DNA of 64,000 bases from Chryseobacterium sp. StRB126 (GCF_000829375.1 NZ_AP014624.1:1550001-1614000); one strand, 5' to 3'. Counted from the stretch's first letter, positions 8,582 to 17,748 are shown. The notes: a model not told the origin generated them from the letters alone. Program-made: numbers and translations.

Positions 8582-10255
8582 ATGAAAAAGGTATTATTAG
8601 CTGCAGTTTTTTTGACAGGTTTAGGATTCTCCTTTGCACAGGAGTCAAAAACTAAAAGTACTGATCCAAAAGAAGATAAAAATCTAATGATGTGGTATCA
8701 CAAAGATTTTGCCACTTCAAAAGTGTATGGTGTTAATACAGAAAATGCATATAAATATCTGGAATCAAAAGGGTTGAGGCCTAAAACGGTAATCGTGGGC
8801 GTTTTGGATAGTGGAGTACAAGTAGATCATCCGGGATTGGTGAAAAATATGTGGAGCAATCCTAATGAAGTACCTGGAAATGGTAAAGATGATGACGGAA
8901 ACGGATATATCGATGATATTCACGGATGGAACTTCATAGGAGGGAAAAATGGTGATATTGATATCGACAATATGGAAGTAACACGAGTTGTTGCCAAATA
9001 CAAACCTCTGTTTGAAGGAGATGACTCTGCAAAAAACAAAGCCAATCAGGCTAAAATGCCGGAAGACTTTGATATGTATATGAAAGCCAAAGATCTTTTC
9101 ACAAAGAAAAGTGTTGAGTCTCAGCAAAACTTCAGAACGTATTCTATGATTAATGAGCTGATCCCAAATATGGTGAAGCTGTTGGCTGGAAAACCGGTAA
9201 CTGCAGAAAATATTGCAGCCATTAATAAACCTGCGGATCAAAAAGATGCCGTTGCTCTGGAAGTGTTAAGCCAGGTTTCTCAAAGCCCTGATTTTAAAGG
9301 GAAATCCTCTGCAGAATTTGAAGAGAGAATGAGAAAGGATATGAAGGATGCCATCGATCATTTTGCTCCTGCAGCAAAACAATATGACCTTTCATATGAT
9401 CCAAGAAAAGAAATTGTAGGAGATAACTACGATGATTATTCTGAAAAGAATTACGGAAACAATCATTACGAAGGACCTGATGCAGAACACGGAACACACG
9501 TTGCCGGAATTATTGCAGGACTTCCTCAAGGGAAAGAAATCCAGCACGGTATTGCCTCAAAAGTCGCTAAAATTATGACGGTAAGAGCTGTACCTAATGG
9601 AGACGAAAGAGATAAAGATGTTGCCAATGCCATCAGATATGCTGTAGATAATGGTGCTAAAATCCTGAACATGAGTTTCGGTAAACCTGTTTCTCCAGGT
9701 AAAAATGTAGTTTGGGATGCTTTCAAATATGCTGAAGATAAAGGGGTGCTTTTAGTAAAAGCTGCAGGGAATGAAAATGAAGATGTGGCAGAACATTTAG
9801 CATATCCTACCAACTATAAAAATGTTAATGATGAAAAACCATTTGTTAATAACGTGGTTGTAGTTGGGGCAAGTACCAATGATAATAATGCACTTAGAGC
9901 AAGCTTCTCTAACTTCAATAAGAAAATGGTAGATGTTTTTGCTCCAGGGGAAAGAATTTACTCAACCGTTAAAGGAAGCAAGTATGAATATTTAGACGGA
10001 ACATCCATGGCTTCTCCGGTAGTATCCGGAGCGGCAGCAGTTCTGTTGGCTTATATGCCGAACCTTAAACCTGACCAAATTATTGAGTCATTAAAAAAAT
10101 CGAGCAATCTGAGCGCAGCTAATGGGTTCGCTGATTTTTCTGCAGCAGGAGGAGTTATAGATGTGAAAAAAGCAGCCGAATACGCTTATAATAACTTCTA
10201 TAACGGAAGCAAAGCCCCTGTTGTTAAAAAAGCAACCAAAGCCGTTAAAAAATAA
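8582..10255 (+). CDS. Secreted S8 (subtilisin-like) serine peptidase
   Basis: An exported protease of 557 residues. A signal peptide (residues 1-20, ending SFAQ) is followed by the catalytic triad D76 (VLDSG), H303 (EHGTHVAGI) and S475 (GTSMASPV). Between D76 and H303 there is an insert of over 200 residues, much longer than in subtilisin but common in Bacteroidota S8 peptidases. The C-terminus is a lysine-rich tail (KKATKAVKK) without a recognisable type IX sorting domain, so periplasmic or outer-membrane location is as likely as secretion. It is a single-gene unit with its own terminator. Confidence 0.94.
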   Translation: MKKVLLAAVFLTGLGFSFAQESKTKSTDPKEDKNLMMWYHKDFATSKVYGVNTENAYKYLESKGLRPKTVIVGVLDSGVQVDHPGLVKNMWSNPNEVPGNGKDDDGNGYIDDIHGWNFIGGKNGDIDIDNMEVTRVVAKYKPLFEGDDSAKNKANQAKMPEDFDMYMKAKDLFTKKSVESQQNFRTYSMINELIPNMVKLLAGKPVTAENIAAINKPADQKDAVALEVLSQVSQSPDFKGKSSAEFEERMRKDMKDAIDHFAPAAKQYDLSYDPRKEIVGDNYDDYSEKNYGNNHYEGPDAEHGTHVAGIIAGLPQGKEIQHGIASKVAKIMTVRAVPNGDERDKDVANAIRYAVDNGAKILNMSFGKPVSPGKNVVWDAFKYAEDKGVLLVKAAGNENEDVAEHLAYPTNYKNVNDEKPFVNNVVVVGASTNDNNALRASFSNFNKKMVDVFAPGERIYSTVKGSKYEYLDGTSMASPVVSGAAAVLLAYMPNLKPDQIIESLKKSSNLSAANGFADFSAAGGVIDVKKAAEYAYNNFYNGSKAPVVKKATKAVKK

Positions 10256-10384
10256 TTATTTATAAATGATTGGAGTATCTGTTTTATGAACGGAAAACTT
10301 AGAGATATAAAGGAAGAACCGCGATACAATGCTGTTTTGCTTTCTTTTAAAAAAAAGTTAAAATATTCATTTTTAAATATCTAA

Positions 10385-10423
10385 TAAAAAAGTCCGAAAT
10401 TTTTCGGACTTTTTTATTTTTTA
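10385..10423 (+). terminator. Intrinsic terminator behind the S8 peptidase
   Basis: AAAAAAGTCCGAAA and TTTCGGACTTTTTT form a stem with a very short loop, followed by a T-rich tract. It sits about 130 bases after the peptidase stop. Confidence 0.8.
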
Positions 10424-10481
10424 ATTACAATTTTGGCACGGTTTTTTGTAACTTTAATGTAACAAAATAATAAACAACAAA

Positions 10482-10973
10482 ATGAAAAAGTTACTACTTG
10501 CAGGGATGTTAGGAACATCACTTTTTGCAGTGTCTTGTTCCTCTGTGAATAACGCAGCTACCTCTCAGAATCAAAGAGCAGATTTTCTTAAATTAAAAGG
10601 AGATTGGCAGATTGTGAGCATAGACTACGATAAAGGGTATAAAATTAAGCCTTTTGACGAAGGGGCGGATGCGCAGTGTTTCGTTGGAAGCCACTGGAGA
10701 TTAATTCCTAACAACTGGACAGGGGCTTACACTCTGAATGGAGGAGGAAGCTGCCCGGCCATTACACAGCCTATCAAGTTTGAAATTAAGAATGGTGATA
10801 CATTTATGTTTAAAAAAGTTCTTGCAGGTACAAAAGCAAAACAGAATGTAGCAGGTTATACTTTATCGGTAATCAATCAAAGTACAGATCAGTTTTCTCT
10901 TCAGCAAGACGTTCCGTTTGAAGGAGGAAGTGTAAAAGTAGTTTACAACTTCGAAAGAACTGGAATGAAATAA
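10482..10973 (+). CDS. Lipocalin-like lipoprotein
   Basis: A 163-residue lipoprotein: the signal sequence ends in the lipobox AVSC with the lipidated cysteine at residue 19. The mature part begins with LKGDWQIVSIDYDKGYKI, the G-x-W start seen in small lipocalin-like beta-barrels of Bacteroidota, and ends in a beta-rich region with VVYNFERTG. The ligand is unknown. It starts at ATG 10482 and is followed after 26 bases by the OmpA-like lipoprotein on the same strand, so the two probably share a transcript and act at the outer membrane. Confidence 0.8.
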   Translation: MKKLLLAGMLGTSLFAVSCSSVNNAATSQNQRADFLKLKGDWQIVSIDYDKGYKIKPFDEGADAQCFVGSHWRLIPNNWTGAYTLNGGGSCPAITQPIKFEIKNGDTFMFKKVLAGTKAKQNVAGYTLSVINQSTDQFSLQQDVPFEGGSVKVVYNFERTGMK

Positions 10974-10999
10974 TTTAAATAACATAAAAGATTAAAAAA

Positions 11000-11689
11000 A
11001 TGAAATTTACTAAAACATACGTAGGAGCCCTTTTCTTGTCATCAGCATTATTATTGACAAGCTGTGAAGCGGTTCAGAATTCTAATCACCAACAAAGAGG
11101 TACTGCTGTAGGAGTGGCTTCAGGAGCTGTATTGGGCGGTATCCTTGGAAACAATGTAGGAAAAGGCGGAAACGGTGCTATTGGTGCTGTGTTAGGGGGT
11201 ATTATTGGTGGTGTTGCTGGTAACGTTATCGGTAACAAAATGGATAAGCAGGCCAAAGATATTAAAGAAACTTTACCGGGTGCTCAGGTAGAAAGAGTAG
11301 GAGACGGTATTAAAGTTACGATGAATGAAAGTATTGTAAACTTTGCTTTCGATTCTTCAAATCTTACTTCTGTTGCGCAGAGTAATTTAGATAAATTAGC
11401 TAAAGTATTGGTTGATAACCCGGATACCAATATCAATATCTATGGTCATACAGACAGCGTAGGTAAAGACGCATACAACATGGCACTTTCTCAAAGAAGA
11501 GCAGATGCTGTAAAAGCTTATTTAGTAGGAAAAGGATTGGCGGGAAGCAGAATGTTTACTAAAGGTGAAGGTAAAAATATGCCGGTTGCTAGCAACGATA
11601 CAGACGAAGGTAGAGCTAAAAACAGAAGAGTTGAATTCGCTATTACTGCAAATGAAAAAATGATTAACGATGCCAAGCAAGGGCAGTAA
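11000..11689 (+). CDS. OmpA-family lipoprotein with glycine zipper
   Basis: A 229-residue outer-membrane lipoprotein that probably ties the membrane to peptidoglycan. The lipobox is LLTSC (cysteine at about residue 22). Residues 35-80 form a glycine-zipper hydrophobic segment with repeated GG-I-L-G patterns. The OmpA domain (about 112-220) has the expected peptidoglycan-binding features GHTDSVGKDAYNMALSQRRA and the NRRVEFAI end. It lies downstream of the lipocalin-like lipoprotein and is followed by a GC-rich terminator. Confidence 0.92.
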   Translation: MKFTKTYVGALFLSSALLLTSCEAVQNSNHQQRGTAVGVASGAVLGGILGNNVGKGGNGAIGAVLGGIIGGVAGNVIGNKMDKQAKDIKETLPGAQVERVGDGIKVTMNESIVNFAFDSSNLTSVAQSNLDKLAKVLVDNPDTNINIYGHTDSVGKDAYNMALSQRRADAVKAYLVGKGLAGSRMFTKGEGKNMPVASNDTDEGRAKNRRVEFAITANEKMINDAKQGQ

Positions 11690-11715
11690 TTAATTTAACA
11701 TATAAATATTTTCGT

Positions 11716-11741
11716 AAAAGACCGCCCCGGCGGTTTTTTTT
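11716..11741 (+). terminator. Intrinsic terminator behind the OmpA lipoprotein gene
   Basis: ACCGCC and GGCGGT pair around a two-to-four-base loop and are followed by eight T residues. It closes the two-gene lipoprotein unit. Confidence 0.85.
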
Positions 11742-11797
11742 GTATTTTTATGCCAATCAATTTTTAATTTATTATTTTTGTAATTGAAATAACATAA

Positions 11798-12685
11798 ATG
11801 AAAAAATATTTAAAACTGCTCCGTGTAGAGCAATGGGTGAAAAACCTTTTTGTATTTGTCCCTCTGTTTTTCTCCGGTAATATTACCAACCTTGATTTAC
11901 TTACCAAAAGTATCTTTGCTTTTATCATTTTTTCATTCGCTGCAAGTGTTGTTTATATTCTTAATGATTATAATGACATTGAAGCGGACAGGAAACATCC
12001 TGAAAAAAGAAGACGTCCACTCGCAAGTGGTGCCATCTCAAAATCTACTGCAATAGGAATCCTCATAGGGCTCGTGATTGCAGATATCGCTTTTGTAGGT
12101 TTTGCCCAGTTGTATTTTCAGCAGCCGCTATGGAAATTCGCAATCATTATTGCTTTTTATGTGGTGATGAATCTTGCATACACTTTCAGATTAAAGCATG
12201 TTCCAATCATTGATATTTTTATCATTGCCATAGGATTTGTACTGCGGGTTCTGGCGGGTGGTTACATTACCGGGATCAGTATTTCCCAATGGGCGATCTT
12301 ATTGACTTTTGTTCTGGCATTAGTATTAGCTATCGGGAAAAGAAGAGGAGAGCTTATCAATGCTCAGGTTTCAGGAAAAACAAGAAAAGCATTGGATGGT
12401 TATAATGTACAGTTTGCAGACATTGCATTGTCTATATCCATTACACTAGCAATTGTTTGCTATCTGATGTTTACCCTTTCACCGGAAGTACAGGCAAGAT
12501 TCCATGAAAGAGTATTTTATACCGTAGTTTTCGTTGTATTTGCTCTTCTAAGATATCTGCAGCAGACACTGGTGTACAACAGAACGGAATCTCCTACAAA
12601 AATTGTGTACAGAGACCGTTATATACAGGTTACTTTATTACTTTGGGTGGCCACATTTTTAATTCAAATTTACTTTAAGAAATGA
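11798..12685 (+). CDS. UbiA-family prenyltransferase, probably polyprenyl-phosphate phosphoribosyltransferase
   Basis: A 295-residue integral membrane protein with about eight or nine helices. The aspartate-rich motif NDYNDIEADRKHPEKRRRP starts at residue 56 and matches the subgroup of decaprenyl-phosphate phosphoribosyltransferases (mycobacterial Rv3806c type), which join phosphoribosyl pyrophosphate to a polyprenyl phosphate. The genes that follow (DprE1-like, DprE2-like, a phosphatase) support this reading over a quinone or haem role. Its stop overlaps the next start by four bases (ATGA). A TATTTTTG box at 11773-11780 could be the -7 element. Confidence 0.85.
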   Translation: MKKYLKLLRVEQWVKNLFVFVPLFFSGNITNLDLLTKSIFAFIIFSFAASVVYILNDYNDIEADRKHPEKRRRPLASGAISKSTAIGILIGLVIADIAFVGFAQLYFQQPLWKFAIIIAFYVVMNLAYTFRLKHVPIIDIFIIAIGFVLRVLAGGYITGISISQWAILLTFVLALVLAIGKRRGELINAQVSGKTRKALDGYNVQFADIALSISITLAIVCYLMFTLSPEVQARFHERVFYTVVFVVFALLRYLQQTLVYNRTESPTKIVYRDRYIQVTLLLWVATFLIQIYFKK

Positions 12686-14004
12686 AGCCGAATTTCACAC
12701 AGAAAGTTACAAACTGGGGTAATTACCCGGTAGTAGAAAAAGAAATGAGATCTGAAGACAGCTTCAAAAACATAAAAGAATTCGTACTCAACCACAATGA
12801 AGTTATTGCAAGAGGAAACGGAAGATGTTATGGAGATGCTTCGTTGGGTGAAAGCATATTTTCCACCAAAAAATTAAATAAATTTATCAGCTTTGACCGT
12901 TTGAACGGGATTATAGAGTGTGAGTCCGGAGTATTACTCTCGGAGGTGCTTGAAATTTCAGTTCAGCAGGGATACTTCCTGTATGTAACTCCGGGAACAA
13001 AATTTGTTTCCGTAGGTGGAGCTATTGCTTCTGATGTACATGGAAAGAATCACCACGCAGAAGGTTGTTTTTCAGAATATGTGATTGAATTTAAACTGAT
13101 GATTGAGAATGGGGAAATCATTACCTGTTCACGAGAAGAAAATTCAGAAAAGTTCTGGGCTACTATTGGTGGAATGGGACTTACAGGGATCATTCTGACT
13201 GCAAAATTTAAGCTTAAAAATATAGAATCTGCTTATATCCGCCAGGAAAGTATCAAAGCAGATAACCTTGATGAGATCTTTAAACTATTTGACGAAAGTG
13301 AAAGCTGGACGTATACCGTAGCATGGATTGATTGTCTTCAGAAAGGAAAAAATATAGGTAGAAGTATTCTGATGAGAGGAGAGCATGCTTTCCAGCACGA
13401 ATTACCCCAGAGTATGGCAAAAACTCCTTTAAGATTAAAGAACAAGTTACAGCCTACTATTCCTTTTTATTTTCCGGGATTTGTATTGAATGCCTTGACA
13501 GTAAAAATTTTCAACTGGTTGTATTATAAAAAACAATCCAAAAAAGAAGTTAAGAACTTTATTGATTATGAGACGTTTTTTTATCCTTTAGATGCCATTA
13601 ATGAATGGAATAAGATCTACGGGAAATCCGGGTTCATACAATATCAGATGGTGATTCCGAAAGAGTCTGGAAAAGAAGGAATGAAAAGAATCCTTGAAAC
13701 AATCGCCAACAGTGGAAATGGTTCATTCCTCGCCGTGTTGAAACTTTTCGGGAAAAATAACCCGGAAGCTTATAATTCTTTCCCTGTAGAAGGATATACA
13801 CTGGCACTGGATTTTAAAGTAAATTCAAAGCTTAAAAAACTGGTAGAGGAGTTGGATAGTATTGTTCAGGAGTTTGGAGGAAGAATTTATCTTACCAAAG
13901 ACAGTATGAGCAGATCCTCATTAACCAATTATCTGAAAAACATTCGAAGTCCTAAATTTGTGTCTTTACAGCACAAAAGAATCTTAAATAACAACAACTC
14001 ATAA
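12682..14004 (+). CDS. FAD-linked oxidoreductase, DprE1-like
   Basis: A 440-residue FAD-binding type 4 oxidase. Visible motifs are GRCYGDASLGES (about residues 47-58), VGGAIASDVHGKNHH (about 112-126), which closely matches the flavin-binding segment of mycobacterial DprE1, and the late YLTKDSMSR block. DprE1 oxidises the ribose 2'-OH of polyprenyl-phosphoryl ribose; DprE2 then reduces the ketone to arabinose. Four-base overlap with the UbiA gene and one-base contact with the SDR gene show a tightly coupled operon. The exact sugar made in this organism is inference. Confidence 0.87.
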   Translation: MKPNFTQKVTNWGNYPVVEKEMRSEDSFKNIKEFVLNHNEVIARGNGRCYGDASLGESIFSTKKLNKFISFDRLNGIIECESGVLLSEVLEISVQQGYFLYVTPGTKFVSVGGAIASDVHGKNHHAEGCFSEYVIEFKLMIENGEIITCSREENSEKFWATIGGMGLTGIILTAKFKLKNIESAYIRQESIKADNLDEIFKLFDESESWTYTVAWIDCLQKGKNIGRSILMRGEHAFQHELPQSMAKTPLRLKNKLQPTIPFYFPGFVLNALTVKIFNWLYYKKQSKKEVKNFIDYETFFYPLDAINEWNKIYGKSGFIQYQMVIPKESGKEGMKRILETIANSGNGSFLAVLKLFGKNNPEAYNSFPVEGYTLALDFKVNSKLKKLVEELDSIVQEFGGRIYLTKDSMSRSSLTNYLKNIRSPKFVSLQHKRILNNNNS

Positions 14005-14730
14005 TGATAGTTCTGGGAAGTACATCTGAAGTAGCACAGGCCTTTGTGGAAAAAGCACTTCAGGAAGGAGAAAAGTTTGAAAAAATCTATCTTTTTACCT
14101 CAAATAAAGAAACTACAGAAAGATTTGCAAGACATATTGATGTGAAATTTCTGCAGCAGTCCGAAGTGATAGAGCTGGACCTGATGAAAGAAATTGATTA
14201 CAACAAATTTGATTATATCAATTCAAATGTATTATTTTGTGCCGTAGGATATTTAGGAGAAGGAACCGAAGAAGGCTTGTATGATAATAAGAATACAGAG
14301 CGTATTATTAATATCAATTACTCTAAACTGATTCCGGTAATGAACTATTTTGCCCATAAATTTGAAAGCAGAAGATCCGGAACAATTATCGGGCTTTCAT
14401 CGGTGGCAGGAGATCGTGGAAGACAGAGTAATTTTATTTACGGAAGTGCAAAAGCAGCTTTTACAGCTTATCTGAGTGGTCTCAGAAATTATCTTTTCAG
14501 TAAAAAAAGTACATGTACTAACGGTAAAACCTGGGTTTATGGCAACTAAAATGACAGAAGGTCTGCCTTTAAATCCTAAATTAACCGCAACTCCCAAGCA
14601 GGCAGCTGCTTGTATTTATAAGGCGTTCAAAAAACAAAAGAATGTGGCTTATGTTTTGCCGATTTGGAGTGTTATTATGATGATTATCAGGAATATTCCT
14701 GAATTTATATTTAAAAAGTTAAAGCTTTAA
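14004..14730 (+). pseudogene. Short-chain dehydrogenase, DprE2-like, with a +1 frameshift in an A7 run
   Basis: An SDR of about 241 residues if the frame is restored. The first frame (14004-14549) has the nucleotide-binding start MIVLGSTSEVAQAF, the SSVAGDRGRQSNFIYGSAK active site (Y-x-x-x-K) and then runs into nonsense after SKK. The natural C-terminus (VHVLTVKPGFMATKMTEG onward) continues in another frame to 14730. The switch lies at seven A residues (14502-14508); six would restore it. This may be a real mutation, slippage at the homopolymer, or a sequencing error. As read, the C-terminal third is lost. It would be the ketone reductase partner of the preceding oxidase. Confidence 0.85.
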
Positions 14731-14734
14731 AAAA

Positions 14735-15322
14735 ATGAAAAAGTTGTATTGTTTTGATTTTGACGGAACCCTGACGTATAAAGATACCATGTTTATGTAT
14801 CTTAAATTCTACGATTCTACAAAATATAGAATACAATTTTTAAGACATGTGCCGCTTTTTATTCTGCTGAAACTTAAATTAGCAGAAACCGAAAAAGTAA
14901 AGAAAAGTTTTATCGGATCTATCCTAAAAGGGCAGACACAGGAAAAAATAGAATTAAAATCCAAGCAGTTCTTTGAGTTGCATTACCCTAAAATTGTAAG
15001 AGAAAATGCGCTGGATTTTATTCAAAATATCGATAGGAATAATACACAGAGTTTATTGGTAACTGCCTCTTTGGATATCTGGGTGAAACCTTTTGCCGAG
15101 GTATTGAAAATGCAGCTTGTTTCTACGCGGGCAGAGTTCAAGAACGGTGTCTTCACAGGAAACTTCATTGGAAAAAATTGTAACGGTAAGGAAAAACTGG
15201 TTCGAATAAAGGAAGAAATTAACGATTCCAAGTATGATAAAATTATTGCATTTGGTGATACTTCCGGGGATAAGCCAATGTTGAAATGGGCAAATGAGGG
15301 ACATTACCAATTTTTTCACTAA
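14735..15322 (+). CDS. HAD-superfamily (subfamily IB) phosphatase
   Basis: A 195-residue hydrolase with motif I DFDGTLTYKD (residues 6-15), motif II threonine/serine near VTASLDIW and motif III GDTSGDKPML near the C-terminus. The subfamily includes phosphoserine phosphatase-like enzymes. Placed at the end of the UbiA-DprE1-DprE2 unit and five bases after it, it could remove the 5-phosphate from polyprenyl-phosphoryl-phosphoribose, the step for which mycobacteria use a PAP2-type enzyme. That assignment rests on context only. No signal peptide, so cytosolic. Confidence 0.85.
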   Translation: MKKLYCFDFDGTLTYKDTMFMYLKFYDSTKYRIQFLRHVPLFILLKLKLAETEKVKKSFIGSILKGQTQEKIELKSKQFFELHYPKIVRENALDFIQNIDRNNTQSLLVTASLDIWVKPFAEVLKMQLVSTRAEFKNGVFTGNFIGKNCNGKEKLVRIKEEINDSKYDKIIAFGDTSGDKPMLKWANEGHYQFFH

Positions 15323-15346
15323 TTTTGGGTGATAAAAGTGTAAAAA

Positions 15347-15820
15347 ATGAAAAGTCTGTTAATTGCATTTGCAGCCATCCTGATGAGCTGTGCAACTACA
15401 ACAACAACCCAACAAAAATCGTCTGATATGCAGCAGAAAGCAGAACTTCTTGTAACTAACTCTCAAGGAGGTGGCGAAAAGCCAGGTTTCAGGATCATTA
15501 AAGATGAAAAAGAATACCTTGCTTTGGGAAAAGGTGGTTTTCAACTTGTAGAAGAAGGACGAGATGCAGCATCCAATTATCCGAAATTTCCAAAAGACAA
15601 AAAAGTTGTAGTATACAATCTGGGGAGTTTCAGATCAGGCAGTCATAACATCAATGAGATTAAAGGAGTATCGGTAAAGAATAATATCCTTTATGTAGAA
15701 GTTCCAGCTGGAGAACCCTCCGGTGGAATGGAAATTCAGGTGCTTTCCAATCCTTGGTTCGTTTTTGCTGTTCCTGCAGATTATCAGTTTACTTCCGTAG
15801 AATTAAAATATTCAAAATAA
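15347..15820 (+). CDS. PrcB-like lipoprotein
   Basis: A 157-residue lipoprotein with a lipobox ending ILMSC (cysteine at residue 15) and a threonine-rich linker. The C-terminal half (SGSHNINEIKGVSVKNN ... VPAGEPSGGMEIQVLSNPW) resembles the C-terminal domain of PrcB, a partner of the dentilisin protease complex. No protease gene is adjacent, so a protease-accessory role is only family inference. It starts 24 bases after the HAD gene and ends two bases before the cysteine desulfurase gene, so it may be part of a longer transcript. Confidence 0.75.
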   Translation: MKSLLIAFAAILMSCATTTTTQQKSSDMQQKAELLVTNSQGGGEKPGFRIIKDEKEYLALGKGGFQLVEEGRDAASNYPKFPKDKKVVVYNLGSFRSGSHNINEIKGVSVKNNILYVEVPAGEPSGGMEIQVLSNPWFVFAVPADYQFTSVELKYSK

Positions 15821-15822
15821 TA

Positions 15823-16998
15823 ATGGATAAAATATATTTAGATAATGCCGCAACCACTCCGCTTGCAGAAGAAGTTATAGATGCAATGGTTGGTACGATG
15901 AAGATGAATTTCGGAAACCCGTCTTCAACTCATAGCTTTGGACAGGAAGCCAAAATACTTATTGAAAATGTAAGAAGACAGGTTGCAGACTATCTTCATG
16001 TAACTCCTGCTGAGATCATTTTTACTTCCTGTGGAACAGAATCCAATAATATGATTATCAAATCCTCGGTAGAACACCTAGGAGTAGAAAGAATCATAAG
16101 CTCGCCTTTGGAACATAAATGTGTTTCTGAAAGTATCCTGGATATGAAAGCGAGAAAAGGGGTAGAGGTAAATTATATCCGTCCTAATGAAAAAGGAGAT
16201 ATTGATCTTAATAAATTAGAAGAGCTATTAAAAGCTTCAGATAAAAAGACTTTGGTAAGCTTAATGCATGCTAATAACGAAATAGGAAATATCGTTGATA
16301 TTAAAAAAATTGCTGCATTATGCAAAGCAAATAATGCTCTTTACCATTCAGATACTGTGCAGACGATGGCTCACATGAATCTTGATTTCTCAGATATTCC
16401 TGTAGATTTCGCTTCATGCAGTGCTCATAAGTTTCATGGACCAAAAGGTTCAGGTTTTGCTTATATCAGAAAATCAACAGGGTTAAAAGGAATCATTACC
16501 GGGGGACCTCAGGAAAGAAGTCTGAGAGCAGGAACTGAGAATGTTTGTGGTATCGTAGGATTGGGTAAAGCGTTGGAGCTTTCTCTGAATCATATGAATG
16601 AATACACTCAGCACATGCAGGAAATCAAAGATTACGCAATTGAAAGATTATCTGCTGAAGTTGTTGGGATAAAATTCAACGGAAGAAGTGCTGAAAAGGA
16701 AAACAGTCTTTATACTGTTTTAAGTGCTTTACTGCCTTATAAAAACCCATTAATTGGTCTTCAGCTGGATATGAAAGGTATTGCCATTTCTCAGGGAAGT
16801 GCATGTTCTTCCGGAGCATCTAAACCATCAATGGTTATGATGATGGTTCTTTCTGAAGATGAAATGGATCATTGTACGCCATTACGTATCTCTTTTAGCC
16901 ATTTAACAACAAAAGCTGATATAGATGCATTAGTCAATGCTTTAAAAGAGATTTCAAAGGACTATACTATAGAAAAAACTAATGTTGAGCATAGATAG
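15823..16998 (+). CDS. Cysteine desulfurase (NifS/IscS family)
   Basis: A PLP enzyme that takes sulfur from cysteine for Fe-S clusters and thiolated tRNA. Start ATG 15823 gives the typical N-terminus MDKIYLDNAATTPL; the longer frame from 15754 only reads through the end of the previous gene. The PLP lysine is K203 (SAHKFHGPKGSG) and the persulfide cysteine is C328 (SQGSACSSGASKPS). Length 391 residues fits the family. No iscU or suf genes are nearby, so the paralogue type (housekeeping or specialised) cannot be settled here. Confidence 0.94.
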   Translation: MDKIYLDNAATTPLAEEVIDAMVGTMKMNFGNPSSTHSFGQEAKILIENVRRQVADYLHVTPAEIIFTSCGTESNNMIIKSSVEHLGVERIISSPLEHKCVSESILDMKARKGVEVNYIRPNEKGDIDLNKLEELLKASDKKTLVSLMHANNEIGNIVDIKKIAALCKANNALYHSDTVQTMAHMNLDFSDIPVDFASCSAHKFHGPKGSGFAYIRKSTGLKGIITGGPQERSLRAGTENVCGIVGLGKALELSLNHMNEYTQHMQEIKDYAIERLSAEVVGIKFNGRSAEKENSLYTVLSALLPYKNPLIGLQLDMKGIAISQGSACSSGASKPSMVMMMVLSEDEMDHCTPLRISFSHLTTKADIDALVNALKEISKDYTIEKTNVEHR

Positions 16999-17085
16999 CC
17001 TTATGATGTAAAAGTCGTAATTTTGAATACTCAATAGAAGAATTGAAAACAAGAAAATAATATTAATTAAAATAAAAGAGACAAA

Positions 17086-17403
17086 ATGGCTTTAGAAATT
17101 ACAGACAGCTCATTTCAGGATACGGTTTTAAAATCAGATAAACCGGTATTAGTAGACTTCTGGGCAGTATGGTGTGGACCTTGCAGAACATTGGGACCAA
17201 TCATCGAAGAAGTTGCATCAGATTTCGAAGGAAAAGCAGTAGTAGGAAAAGTGGATGTAGACAACAACCAAGAAATTTCAATGCAGTATGGTATTAGAAA
17301 TATCCCTACAGTTCTTATTTTTAAGAACGGAGAAGTAGTAGATAAATTAGTAGGTGTAGCCCCAAAAGAAGTAATCGCTGAAAAACTAAGTGCTCACTTA
17401 TAA
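17086..17403 (+). CDS. trxA: Thioredoxin
   Basis: A 105-residue cytosolic disulfide reductase with the active site WCGPC at residues 29-33, the cis-proline region RNIPTVLIFKNGE and the full thioredoxin fold length. It starts at ATG 17086, 87 bases after the cysteine desulfurase gene, and has its own terminator, so it is likely a single-gene unit. Confidence 0.97.
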   Translation: MALEITDSSFQDTVLKSDKPVLVDFWAVWCGPCRTLGPIIEEVASDFEGKAVVGKVDVDNNQEISMQYGIRNIPTVLIFKNGEVVDKLVGVAPKEVIAEKLSAHL

Positions 17404-17422
17404 AAAAATAAGTTTGATAATG

Positions 17423-17454
17423 AATGCCTTCCACCATTGGGAGGTATTTTTTTT
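17423..17454 (+). terminator. Intrinsic terminator of thioredoxin gene
   Basis: ATGCCTTCC and GGGAGGTAT pair imperfectly around a short loop and are followed by eight T residues. Confidence 0.75.
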
Positions 17455-17534
17455 GGAAATAATTTGCAGGTAATAAAAAAAGGTGTAATTTTGCAACCAC
17501 GAAAAAGAAACGACGTTCTTTCAAACAAAAACAT

Positions 17535-17608
17535 GATCCGGTAGTTCAGCTGGTTAGAATGCCGCCCTGTCACGGCGGAGGTCGCGGGTTCGAGTCCCGT
17601 CCGGATCG
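17535..17608 (+). tRNA. tRNA-Asp (GTC), copy 1
   Basis: A 74-base cloverleaf: acceptor GATCCGG pairs with CCGGATC, anticodon loop CTGTCAC gives GTC for aspartate, T arm CGGGTTCGAGTCCCG, discriminator G. The CCA end is not encoded. Confidence 0.97.
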
Positions 17609-17641
17609 CAGAAGTTTTCTCAATCTCTTTTTAAAAAGATT

Positions 17642-17715
17642 GATCCGGTAGTTCAGCTGGTTAGAATGCCGCCCTGTCACGGCGGAGGTCGCGGGTTCGA
17701 GTCCCGTCCGGATCG
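17642..17715 (+). tRNA. tRNA-Asp (GTC), copy 2
   Basis: Identical in sequence to copy 1, 107 bases downstream of it; the 33-base spacer is AT-rich and differs from the following spacers by one or two bases. Confidence 0.97.
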
Positions 17716-17748
17716 CAGAAGTTTTCTCAATTTCTTTTTAAAAAAATT

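Noticed and set aside
8765..9241. 158-residue frame on the minus strand
   Set aside because: It lies wholly within the S8 peptidase gene, antisense, and shows no protein-like motif.
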